Source: Astur gentilis (lineage: Eukaryota > Chordata > Aves > Accipitriformes > Accipitridae). From it: a stretch of 64,000 nt of DNA. Positions 50,059-61,982 of this stretch are shown here, in pieces (the stretch's first letter is position 1; every line of letters starts with the position of its first letter). Where the stretch lies: positions 36,474,001-36,538,000 of the forward strand of contig NC_064891.1 in the NCBI RefSeq assembly GCF_929443795.1. The letters run 5' to 3'. Below the pieces are notes generated by a model. It did no database searches and was not told the origin of the DNA. It saw only the letters and a program-made list of their open reading frames with translations. Position numbers and translations under genes: made by a program.

Positions 50059-52289
50059 CTTTGACCTTGGCAAGCTGCTGGTTGTTGGTAGTTTTTAACC
50101 TTGCACCTTTAGTCTGACACCCCCGGAGACCGACCCAGACCTGAAATACCATGAAGCTTTGGGGGGACCCCTGGGGACCATTCCAGGTTTAGTAGCACGG
50201 GCACATGACTCTGCTGCCCTTGGGAGCACCCCTCCACCTCTACCTTCACTCCTCCTGCCTGGTCAGGATCAGAATTCTGTTGAGCACTTCCACAAAGGTC
50301 TGGCCTTTCACTTAATTTTATGGAGTGCAAGTAATATCTAGCATCCACAGTATTTTATCGACACTGACAGGCCTGCATAAATAAATAAAAAATCTTACTT
50401 TATGCAGTGAAATATCTTGTTGCTTTTTAATAAATCAATAACTGGAGGTGACATGAGAATAGCGTCTTCAAAATGATTTTTGAGGTGATGTGGAAGGCAC
50501 TAGATTATCCTTATTAGTGATTTTCTTTGCAGATTATTTGGTTTGAAATAAGTTCCCTGACGAGTTCTCCAGAAGAGTCTAGAATGACTGCTAATCACTG
50601 TTTTTGTCAGTATTTACAGCTTTGTATCTTTCTTAAAGTGCATGAGATGCCTTACTTTTTCAAGAACTAGTACTAAAAATCACTACCAAATAAATATTGC
50701 AGTCCCATTTCAACTAACTGCACATTTCTATTTATGACACAGGAGAAGAGTTGTTCTGGGTTGAGGAGAAATAGCTTGGATTTCTAACTTAAGTTCTGTA
50801 CTCTTAAAGGGTTCTTTTTCCAGACAGCGTTACTGGCATGCCAGCACTCCTGTGCACGTAGACTTTGGTAGTTCAAGAGCTGTAATACAAAGTATGCGTA
50901 TGAGTCCTGTATTAGTAAACAGTTGATACTCTGCACAAAAATCAAGGCTCTCTTAAAATCCCTGTAGCTCTAAGGCTGAAATGGCAGACCCTGAATGGTA
51001 AAAGGAAGAATCTTACAGCATAGCAATTTGGAAGCTGTGCGTATACCCAGTTTGCCTTCAGTAACTAGAGGCCTTCTTTCTGTGCCGTGCACTAATTTTA
51101 GTCTAGGTGGGCAGTGCTGAACCATGTCAATTACTTTATTGGCTTCCATAGGAAACATAGTAAATGTTCATAGGCAAAGTGTGAGCTGGGACCAGGGCTA
51201 TTGGTTTGTTTTCAAATTTATATCATGAGTTGTGTCCCTCAGAAAAGCTACAGAGCAAATAACTGGTTGCATGGAGACACACACTTATCTAGCTTAGTTT
51301 GGCTTAGATGCAAAGATTTGTCTTAAACTGGTATTTCCACTACAGTGTATGCTTGCTTCTGTATCTGTGGGGCCAGTTGTAAATCAGGGCGGGTTTAATG
51401 AGTGCTGATACAAAACTCTTATTCAGTGGGAAACTTGCTATTAATTGTAGCTTGCTTTGGGTTGATGGCTCATTCGCCTGTGTGGTTTTCTGCCGGAAGC
51501 GGTTATTTGCTATCCCGGTGGTGCTGAGCTGGAGGTGCTGCCTGTTCAAAGAGTTTATTTTGCTGTTTGCAGTGGCAACTTCTGCCATTCTGAATGTTCA
51601 TGGAGCACACGGACATCTATAAAGTCTGCCTGTTGATGGCATGCGGTGATCATTCAGCTGGGAATGATGGGGATTTGTTGAATATTCAACGTGTACAGTC
51701 ACAAAAATTGAGCGCATGTTGTCTAAATTGCAGTTCTGCAGCTGTGTAATGCTGGGTGTTTGAGGCCTCATTTCCATTTGTGTGAAATTTCTCTATCACC
51801 TTGAGTATTGAAAACGGAAGGCTTTGTGAGGGTCCGACTAGCTCCTTCAAAATGGAGGACCTGAGAAATTGGGTGTTCCTTCGGAAAAGTCTTGCTTGAG
51901 CATGGTGATTGTTCTTGTCCCAGCTGTTATAATTCCAGTGTGACTGTGTCCTCTGCTCTCTGTAACAGCCCTTGGAAACCTGTCCGAAGCCCCGATCCAG
52001 AGGAAAACTCGAAGACTCTGAGCTTTCTGGTTCCTGCCGATGGCCGTGACTCCCTTCCTCGGTGGAAATGGGCTGTGTGTGTCGCTGCTGGTGGTCATCT
52101 GTCCACAGATCATGTGCAGTCCTGCCCATGGGCAGTGTCACACACAAAAAAAGCAAGTGTTCACCATGAACACTTAGAAACCATTGCTTTTTGTCTCCAT
52201 GTTGCTTTAATCTCTTTCTAACCTTTGTAGGATTTCACTCTGTCTCTCCTCTCTGGTTTATTTCCTTCATCTTGTAGGCACTGGCACTG

Positions 52290-52510
52290 AATACTGATGA
52301 GGAAATATTTGGTCTAAAGCCAGCTAGTCAATTTTGGTTAATTAATTGGAATGGTGATTGGCAAAAACCCAGCCCAAATTTTTGTAGGTAATTTATAGCA
52401 TAGGTAATCGTTTACTCGTGGATAATTATCTGTACCTGTAGGTAGCAAAAGGTAATGGTTATTGAGATCCAGATTCATCACTAACAAACGCTGTTTTAGG
52501 AAATTGCAAA
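52290..52510. other. candidate conserved non-coding element
   Basis: AT-rich block with TTTTGGTTAATTAATTGG, GGTAATTTATAGC, GTGGATAATTATCTG and a repeated GGTAAT word. No coding frame. Called on composition only. Confidence 0.25.
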
Positions 52511-52719
52511 TACTTAGACTGAGTTATCTGTTTAATTACTGAGATTGTAACTAGAACTGTACAGTAAACCCACTCCTTCTTCTTATTTGATTCCTTGCAC
52601 CTTAAGCCAGGTGAGCAGAAATAAGGGAAAAATCATTTACTCTTACTGGGAAGCTAGTTTTCTTATGACTATTTATGTGTCAGCTAGCACAGATGCGCTA
52701 GACTTCTGGGATGTCGTAA

Positions 52720-52761
52720 TTTGCTTAATATCAGCCAGCCTTTGCTTAATATAAGCCAATA
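52720..52761. repeat. 21-base tandem duplication
   Basis: TTTGCTTAATATCAGCCAGCC (52,720-52,740) is followed directly by TTTGCTTAATATAAGCCAATA (52,741-52,761); 18 of 21 positions match. Confidence 0.85.
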
Positions 52762-54118
52762 TAAATTGCTCCTGCTTCGAAGCAAGCAGGAAGTAATTGG
52801 ATAGAAAGGTGATTGAGAAGAATGCTTTTGGATTGTAACCTGTTGTGGGGTGCAGCTTGTATTCTTAGCTAATACAGATGTTAGTGTGCGCCGGCCTTTG
52901 GGTAAATAACTCACTCCTCTGAAGGTGATGGGCTCGTCAAGCAGGCTGATGGGGCACCTTTTTAATATCGCTCTGGTTTTGCCAGAATGTTAGTGCTGAC
53001 AAAATGTTCCTACAGTGCTTACAACCCGAGGAATGCATTCCTTGGCATAGCATCACCCTTTTGCCTGTTCTCAAGCATCGGTTTCTTGCTCTGTGAGTGG
53101 AAGGCGAAGGGTGTAATAGATAGTCCCAGGGAGTGGGGTAACCTCGGTGCCTGTTCACAATCGTTGTCGTCATTTTCACGAAAAGACAGAGGGGAAAGGA
53201 GGGGAGTTTGCAGCAAGGGAAGGTGGATGTGCTGAGTGTAATCATTCTGCTATTCTTTCATTCCCATAGGAAGCGAGCAAGTGATGGCTCTACACTTTGG
53301 GATTTGGGACAAGCAGCGCCTATGTAGAGAAGTGGCCTGGCAAGATGGTGAGAAGGTGCAGGCCTGGTGTTTATGGTTGGGAGAGGAGTTTTGTCAGAAT
53401 CAGGGATTCATAAGCAGGAGTGGAAACAAACTGTGAGTCTGCCCCTACAGTTCTCTCCTGTAAACAAACAAGAGAGTTGAGAATACCAGCTTTTCAGTGT
53501 CGTGGCGGATTGCTCGCCCTCATCTATAAAGATGGACACATAGTCCCTACTGTGCTTTGTAACTGAAGCAGCAGCATTACAATAGGTTGACAGTAGTAGG
53601 AACAAAGCAAATGGCTTACTCCTGCCACAGATGTAGAAGGTTTATTTTGGAGGGTGATGTCATTTTGAAATCACTCTTTACGGGACATTTGATATCTCCT
53701 GTTATAAATGGCAACGATGTCCCCTCTTTAGCAGACCAGGGACAGATATATATTATCTCAAGCTTTGGTGCTGTTGGAAAATTCCTGTTGTTGTGTTCAA
53801 GCATTTGAACTCCCTCTCTGCTATAAAATATATCAGTCGAGTTTTGAACAAAAGAGCAACATATCCCAGTGTATGTTCAACACTCATAAAAGTGACAGAT
53901 ATACGAGTGGAAGACCAACAAATTGATGGGCTTCTAGACAGCCATTCCCTTCTTCTGTGAAGGGAGTGGACCTGGGGGGTTTTTTTGTTTGCTTAAAGCT
54001 GTTTGCTTTGCACATAGAATCTGCTGAAGTTTCCATCTTTTTGTTCCTCCCTCCAGTGCAAACTGTAAAAAACAAAAGCAGAGCCCCTGACATCATCCTA
54101 CTGCAGCAGTGGGGTGAT

Positions 54119-54180
54119 GGTTTGTGGTTTGGTTGTTTTTTGGTTTGGGGTTTGTTTTTGGTTTTGTTTTTTTTTCCCCC
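54119..54180. repeat. G/T-rich tract
   Basis: GGTTTGTGGTTTGGTTG and similar, then a T run and five Cs. Confidence 0.8.
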
Positions 54181-57100
54181 TCGTGAGATATTTTGTGAGT
54201 ACATGGCGTTATTTCCAAAAGGGAACAGGCTGGAGACATGCCTTGGAATAAGAAGCAGGTCTGTATGCTGTCATTCTAATTTTGCATTAGTGACAATATG
54301 AAATTCAGCTCTGCCCCTCAAGAAGAGAGCAGAGGCTTCTCCAAAAAGATGAGAAAAAAACCCCTTACGTTTTGCCTAGCAACAGAGCAATATCTCATTT
54401 CTGAAAACCAGATTCTTCAAGTCCTGTTGTTTTTTTTGGCGTGCTGACTTTTCAGTTTGGCTTCTTTATTGAATGGGGCAAGGGGAAGCAGGGCAGCCCA
54501 GAAGGCTGCATGCACGGGTATGGGGTGACGGCTTGCACTGCCTTCTGAGCCATTTGACGTGCCAGCTTTCCTTTGGGCCTTAGGGAAGATCACCCTCCAG
54601 CGTCTTGAGGCCTGGTGTAAGGGGAGAGGGGTGCTTCTGCAAGCAGGAACTCACCTTGCTGCCTGGCACCTATAGCTCTTATGGTCACACATTCATGATC
54701 TCAGAAACGCTGATTGAATACCATGAGGTCCTCTGCACAAGTTGGTTTACAATTGCAGTGTTTGGCAGTTGATACGACTTACGTGTTAAAAAAGCCTACC
54801 AAGCGGCAAGTTGCATATATAAGAAAGCTGATGGTTTGAGTGGATTGCATATGGCCCAGGAGAGGCAAGTAGAATAGGAAACATATGTTTGGCACCCACA
54901 GGTACTGCAGAATCAAGCGAGTGTGAATTGCGAAAATGTAGTTTACATAATATGGTCAATAATATGCAGCAGATGGAGTCTGAATGTATCGCTTAAATCA
55001 TGAAATTTCTGAGTGCTGTAAGGGATTGCACAACAGCAAACTTTGAAGGTAAATTGATAAATGATTTTCTATTTACTATAGCAGGTGTGAACGAAAGCAA
55101 TGGAATTAAAAGGGTTTTTATTCTGGACAGTATCGATGCCTACTAATGCGCATGAAATCATTGATGTTGGGAAATGCTGACGGGGAAAAAAATAGCCTAG
55201 TTGGGTGGTGTGTGTGACTTGTTCTGCAGAGTTCCCTTACGCTGTCTCTAGACTTGTTGGTGTGGGTTTTTTTTATTGGCGAAAATGGTGTTTTGGGGTA
55301 TACTTGGATGGAAGGGAGTTCTTCTGTCCCTTTACCCTCTCAGTCAATTTTTGTGAACTTGAATTAAAAACCCGGGCCTTGGTATTACTGATCCCAAATT
55401 AGCTTTGCTGAACTTGAAGGTGTTTCTTTTCAGGATTGGCCTCTGGTGTCACCTGGGTTTGGATGGTTCTTTTATCCTTACGAGGCATGGCTGTGAAAGA
55501 AGATTACAGAGGCTGGCTATAATCTGCATATATGTACATGACTACCCCATAACCTTACTGTTCAAGTATTGTTTAATATTACAGGCTGCAGAGTCGCGGA
55601 GTGGGGCTGAACACAATGTTTCTAAAAAATGCAAACCTGAGTGCGTTTTCTAGGAGTCTCCGACTGAGGCCATAATGAAAAAATGCTTCCAAGACTTTTT
55701 CAGGATACCTAGCCAGTTTGTACACTGTCAAACCTCGGCCTTTACTACTATGCATGAGCCTTGACTACAGATGTGCTAAAGCACACAGAAGTCACAAGTC
55801 TACGCTGCAAAAGGAGGACCTTTTCTGAATTAGCACGTGGCACCTTAACTCTAGGACGATATGGTGTATCTTCATTTAACTAGTGAATCTGTTCTTGATC
55901 TGTGTTGAGTGGTGCTTTACTGGCTACATTGGGGTTCCCTCCCAAATAGATCATTAGTGTCTGCAGCAAAAACTTGTACACAGTGCCTACTAAAACCGGG
56001 AGGGTAGTGTGTTCCTTGTGGTGCTTACAGATGCTTGACATTATATATGCTTTTGCCAGTACGATATTCAGATCCACAGGGGAAAAGCGGAGGGTGTTTC
56101 TGGGGTACAGTATTTTTAACTCGAGCAGCATTTTGCTGCCTGCTCTGTTAGTGATTCACAGGAAGTCCCACTAGCGTGGAGTAACACAGACCAACACCAG
56201 CATGGTTGTTGAAGACGACCATTGGGCCACAGCATAAGAATCAGTGGTGCGTTCGTAGTGTGCGAAGGGTCAGGAGTCCCTAAGAAATTTAACTAGGAGA
56301 CTTTGTGTGTGTAACTCATTGCTAATGTCTTAGCAGAGATGAAAGTTGGCACATATATAGTCTTTGCTTGGATCTTTTGTTGTTACATACTTTGCCAAAA
56401 TTTAGTTTGGCTATTTTCATTTTATGCAAGTGTGAAAAATGTTATCTGTTTAAGTTGCTTCTTTGCACTTCTATGAATAAAAAATGGCTTTAATTAAATT
56501 AAGAAAGAGCTTTGACAAGTGATTTGTCTATAATACGTACTTATGGTTTGTGGCATTTCAAAGAATAAATAACCAAGATGTTGAGGCTTAAACATTGGCT
56601 GCTGCACATGTTCTGTCAATTCCTTCGTTGAGAGAGAAATGTTTCTTTGAGCGTGGATTTAGGTCCAGATCCTGCATATTCAGATCTCGCACCACCTTCG
56701 GAGGTAGGGAAGATGCCTGTCATTGACATGGTGAATGAACTGAACTGGAAGCAGCCCAGGAAGTCTCTGAAGAAGTCAACTGTAGTTCTGTAAGGCAAGG
56801 AAAATCAAAGCTTTGATTTCAGCTCTGCAGACAAGCAGGAGAATCGGAGACAGCAGGAAACTTGTTAAATTCGTATGCAGATAAAACCAAATAAGCTGCA
56901 GCAGGTTAGAAAGAATTGGGACTTTGGAGAGACTTTGCTTCAGTCCTGACAACGCACCAGCTGCAGGGAGAAGAGAAGAGGAAGTAGTTGGTTGTGGGTA
57001 AAAAAATCAGAAAAAGAGGTGATCTGTTAACAAGTTACCAGATCAAAAAGGAGAGGTTTTGAAGCAAAATGCCTTCCAGGGTTATTCACAGGGATGTGAT

Positions 57101-57360
57101 TTTGGCTTTGCCTTCTTTAGCATGACTAAAAAATGGAAATAGAAGCGTGGAGAACCTCCTTAAAACAGTGAATCTTGTGTTTTAAAATGTTCAGAGGATA
57201 CATTAATTTGATTTTGATTTTTTTCATAAATTGCTTATCCTTTTGACCGGCCAAATTTTATGCACAGAACAGAACTGAAATGGAACGTAAGTTTTTTGAA
57301 AAAACCCAACAGACCCTTTTTCTTCTTCCCCTCAGCAAAACTAACAGCAAAAGCTTTGGG

Positions 57361-57391
57361 TTTAAAAAAAATATATTAAAAAATAAAAATT
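57361..57391. repeat. A/T-rich tract
   Basis: A runs broken by TATATT and T, about 30 bases. Confidence 0.75.
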
Positions 57392-60152
57392 ACACTAAAT
57401 GAATTGGCCTCATTCAAACTTAGTCACTTAACCTCCTAAGCAAAGTCCCACTGTCAGATGGCAAAAGAGTCCTGATTTCTTTAGAGTTTGGCATCAGTAG
57501 CTATAAACTTATAGAATGCAAATGTTGACCAAGATGAACCCTGTGAATTCTTTGCTCGTGGGATACTAAATACTCATTCGAGTCGTGAAGTTGTCATAGG
57601 CTCAGTTGTGCAGTTTGTAGATAGAATTTGACTGAGTGTAAATCCTTCCCTGCCAGTATGACCATAGATGGATTGCACTGGAGAGCTTTGCCTGACACTT
57701 GTGAGCGGGCATTGGTGAAATCTGGAAGTTTGGAAAAGTGCTGTCAAAATAAGCAATTAAATGGAAGTGCTTGTCTTTCTCCTTGGATTGTAGAGCAGGC
57801 TGGAGAAGGAGTAGACCACAGGCTTTCTTGTGAGGTAGGATAGCAGCTGGATTTACAGTATGTCTCTACTGAGGCTTCTGCTGGTTCAGAAAAACCTGAC
57901 CTACATAGGTATTCTGGAAAAAAGGTTGTGGTTACAAGGGTGACACGTGCAAATTTGTGCCACCGTTTTCAATGTCCAGAGAAGGAAAGAATACAAGTTG
58001 TGTACTCCTAGTTCATAACGTGGTAGCTAATGCATGTTAACTTAATTGCTGTTTGAAATCTTGTTAGCACCTTCTGGAGACAAGCCTCAACACCACTAAA
58101 ATTAGAGAAGCTGGTTTTTGTTGAATGCCGAGGGCTACATACAGCGGATGAAAAGGAACAGCAGTTGGATTCGATTCTTCTGGTGTGGCCATGGGATACG
58201 GAGAATTGTTTCTGCACACCGAGGAGGGAATGACTTGGGGACTTCATGGGCTTGCAGGAGCGAGGACTTTCCCACTGATAATGGTGACATTGAACATACG
58301 GGCTCAGGATTTAGGGCAGGTAAAATAATCTGAATCGGGGAATTGAGTACCTGATACGCTAAGCACCGAACGCTTAAGACTAGCGTTATATTTCTTCAAA
58401 ACACTAATGTAAAACTACTACAGGAAGAACGGCACTTTCTGGCCAATCTTGTACATCACCTTGAAAAAAATACCAGCAGTGAAACATGATTTTCACAGCC
58501 CATCTTGATTGACAGGGAAGAGGAGTGGTTTCATGATGATCTCTGCTGCTTGCTGCACTCTGCCTGGTGGGCTTTGCGAGAGTGGTGCTCCAGGCAGAGG
58601 TAGCAAGCTGCTTCATAACTAATGCAGTGTCCAGGCAGATGGGTAGTTTGAGCAATTGAAGAGAATGAACAAACAGCAAAAAACGGCTGTTCAGCCTCTG
58701 CAGATAGAAACAGTGACTGTAATTGCTCACTGCTTCAGTTGAGACAGGTTGGATTCCCCTCCCCCTGCCCAGTCCCTTTGTAAGCACAAAAGAAAGGAAC
58801 GTAATGTAAGCAGGCTGTGATTAAGCAAGGGGCTGTTGAATTGAATTCTCCTTTCAGTAGCAAGTGATTGGTGTGGGTGGGGCCGGATGAGAGGGGCTGG
58901 TGTGGAGGCCTCTATGCGGACACTGTGAGTTCTGCTTCTGGCTTCCCTTAGTCCGGGCCCCTGGGTGGCGGGTTCTCATCTCATGTTGCTTAAGTGTGCC
59001 TGAAAAACCAGTCATTGGTCAAGGCCCTTCTTACTTAAATTCCACCCCCCCGCCCCATATGTGTTGGATTGCATTTAGTGCACACGCAGAACAGAGGTTT
59101 TGGGTTAGTTCCCTCCAAAATGTTGCTAGTTAGTCTGTACCAAAACTGCTCTGCGAATTGAACCTATATGCAGTAAGCAGTGACACTTGCAGAATTTACT
59201 TAAAAACATTCTTATTTTATCCTAGAACTCATAACAGAGGTGAAGCTTTTTTTAACCCCCTAGTTCTGAACATTTTGCAGCTGCTTGAGGGTGAGACACA
59301 GAGAAAGCCCTACCATTGTTAGGGACCATCCCCAATTGTAGCAAGGCTTTGCAAGGCAAGAAGAAGTGAAAATGAGCTGCCAGGGAGGAGGAGGTACGTT
59401 CAGGGCCTTCTCAGGAGGACTCTGAGTTTTGTTAGTCTGTGCTGTCAAAGCACACTCTGGTCCCTGAAGGAGGTGACCTGAGCTTTGGAGAGGCACCTTC
59501 ACTTGTGGGGCACAGAACAGCAGCAGGTGGCTACTGGAGTTCAGGTGAATCCGGGTTAGAGTCTGAGGCTGCCTGGTCTCATCCGCTGCCTGCGCTGAGA
59601 GCAGTGTGTCTTTGCCACTCCTGCTCAAGGGCCCAGCATGGCAAACTGCTGCTACCGAGGCTGATCAGAGGGGAGCTTGGAGTGTGCTTGCGAAAAAGTC
59701 TGTAGCTGTCAGGAAGCGGGAGTGCTGCTCCAGCCACAAGCTTGGCTTAATTTTGGGCCTGCTTTGGTTTTACTTTGAAAAGACAACACACATTAGCAGC
59801 CAGGAGGCAATGAAGAATGAAGGTATCAACTCACCTCAGGCTGTCATTTTGAGCGGCTGGGTTGAAATCATAGGCATTGGCTCCCCTGCTGTTTCATCTG
59901 TCTTGCTGTCACTGTAACTGCCTCGAGAAAGTTACAGCTATGGGTGGAGAGGCAGGTGACGCTGCTACTAGGGTGTGAAACCTTGCTCCCAAAGAGCGGA
60001 GGCGGTGTTACGTGTTAAGCAGAGCGTAGGTTTGGGGTTGGCCAGTTGCCTCCGCTCTTTGCTAGCAGTGAACTTTGCACGGAGCTCGCTCTGGGAGCGA
60101 CTGTGCTTTGTTCTGCAAGTCAGCTGCAGTCTGTCTTGTGTGGTACAGCCTA

Positions 60153-60179
60153 CCTTTTTATTTATTTTTATTTTTTTTC
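60153..60179. repeat. T-rich tract
   Basis: TTTTTATTTATTTTTATTTT-type run. Confidence 0.8.
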
Positions 60180-60244
60180 TCACTGACTCTTTGACACCCA
60201 CCACCTCCCTGCCAGCCTGGTGTGGCTGATCAAGCTGTTCAAAC

Positions 60245-60430
60245 AACTGGAAGACATCAGAAGTTAAACACTCATTATTTTAATTTGATGCTAATCATGT
60301 GTTAATGAGACTAATCCTTGCAATGATTCAGGTAATTTGCTTAATGGCTGCCCAGAGTACAGATTACAGCAATCAGTCACGTCTGATAAGATGTCTGTTG
60401 TGGAGGAGGTTGTCAGGTGAATGAGGTGGG
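60245..60430. other. candidate conserved non-coding element
   Basis: Contains CACTCATTATTTTAATTTG, ATGCTAATCATGTGTTAATG, GAGACTAATCC, CAGGTAATTTGC and ACAGATTACAGC, giving several homeodomain/POU-like words in 120 bases. No ORF and no repeat. Confidence 0.3.
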
Positions 60431-61889
60431 AAAAGACTAAGGAGTAAGGTCTGTTCTCCGTAAGTCAGGAGCCTTCCTGTTCAGAAGGGGGAGGGGAAAA
60501 AGAAGTCCTGCTGCACAACCTTGCACTTCACAACCAGATTTGTGGCTTCGGGCAGTCGCGGAAAAACAATTCAAATGACTGTGCTTAAGGACTGTTCTGT
60601 TTGGGGGGCTGGAGGGTGGTGGTGTCTGATCCTCTACTGCCTTGAGTAGGAACGATGGGTGTGAGGGCTCACACCTGCATCCAAATTAGATACTTTATAT
60701 TCCTGAGGTCTTTTGGGTCATGGCGAAGCCTTCAGGTATAAAAGACATCTGAATCTGATGTAATGTGATAGATACTGGTCCTGATCCTTTGCGAGTATGA
60801 AATGGCATAATAGTGCTGCAATTGGTGGAATTTCACTGTTTTATATGAGGCAGCCCATCACGGGCCAGTCGGAGAGCCTGTCTGCTTCCACCTGCGTTTC
60901 TGCTTCCCTGCGTTGCCTTCACACTTCTTTTCAAGGGGGGTTCATTGGAGCGATGTAACTCTATGTAAGCAGAGTTGTTGGGGGTAAGTCTCTAGGGTTC
61001 TACTCAGCAGTTGGCGATGTTGTCCATATGAGCGGTCTGTATAGTCCCAGTACGTGAACAACAGGGCTATGTTCTGCAACTGAATCCAGCTGCGTGTTGT
61101 TGCTTGACTTAATTCCTAATATATGATATGGTGGTGGAAGCTTGATCTGGATGTATCATATGTATTTATCTCTGGATTTCCTCACAGCATTGTTTCTACT
61201 GCTGTCTGTGTTTCGGGTGTAAACCCTTCAGAATAAAGACAAACCCATTTAGATGTTTAGTTCATAGCAAATGCTACATTAAGTATATGTCATTTTTAAC
61301 ATTTCATTGTAATAAAATAGGTGTGTATAGCTAATAGTTAAAAGACTGAGAGGAAACTCCAGCAATGCTAACAATGGAGAAGAAGAGGTTTGTGTATTTT
61401 GGTCACCACAACTCACATGCTACTTTGTTGTAGGTTTTGAGTGTTACTCACGAGGAACCATAGGAGGGAACACTTTGGAATTTAGAAACTTGTGTGAGCT
61501 TTTTTATTATTTTTACTCATTTCAGAAAAACGCTGACAATCCAAGAAGTCCCTCATAAAGGCAGTTGTGGAGTGCTAGACGGAGCACTTGAACTAACACC
61601 GCGAGATCTATACCGCGTTCCTAGCTAGCCTGCTCTCTGCTCTAAGATGAGGCACCTGACTGTGGTTTTGCTCAGATTCCTTTCCAGCTCTTTGTAGATC
61701 ATGTTTCTATAGTTTAAAAACTTTTCAGTATCGGTATCTCTGTTTTCACACTTAATAACCTGTGAATTCAAAACATTGATAAGGGCTTCTCTTTGCTGAA
61801 ACTGTATTAAAAAAACCTCACCCAAAATACATGTTTGTTTACCTGGTCAAGATGGGCAAAACAGGTAAGAATGTAAATCTTGCCCTTTT

Positions 61890-61982
61890 TTCTACAGGTG
61901 CGGAAATGAGTCATAGGGGAATTTGGTCACAGAGGGCAGACTGGGAATGAAATTTAAGTCCTGTACCATATTACAAGGCTGT
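61890..61982 (-). mobile_element. MIR-like SINE remnant
   Basis: A third short block with MIR-core order on the minus strand: CTACAGGTGCGGAAATGAG, TCATAGGGGAATTTGGTCAC, AGAGGGCAGACTGGGAATGA, then AATTTAAGTCCTGTACCATA. About 20 bases of the core appear to be deleted before TTTGGTCAC. It may extend to about 62,020. Confidence 0.55.

Larger units (their letters stand above)
50059..61889. other. non-coding, no gene recognised
   Basis: Unique sequence with a 21-base tandem duplication, one G/T tract and two AT-rich candidate blocks. Overlapping frames on both strands at 51,686-52,221 (156 and 109 codons) lie in a locally GC-richer segment and lack any recognised domain. AGGTCCAGATCCTGCAT at 56,662 could be a short scrap of the GATCCTGCAAAG repeat. 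Confidence 0.65.

Noticed and set aside
51686..52221. Overlapping 156-codon minus-strand and 109-codon plus-strand frames
   Set aside because: No recognisable domain, low-complexity polar composition, and both strands open over the same bases, as expected of a local stop-codon-poor stretch.
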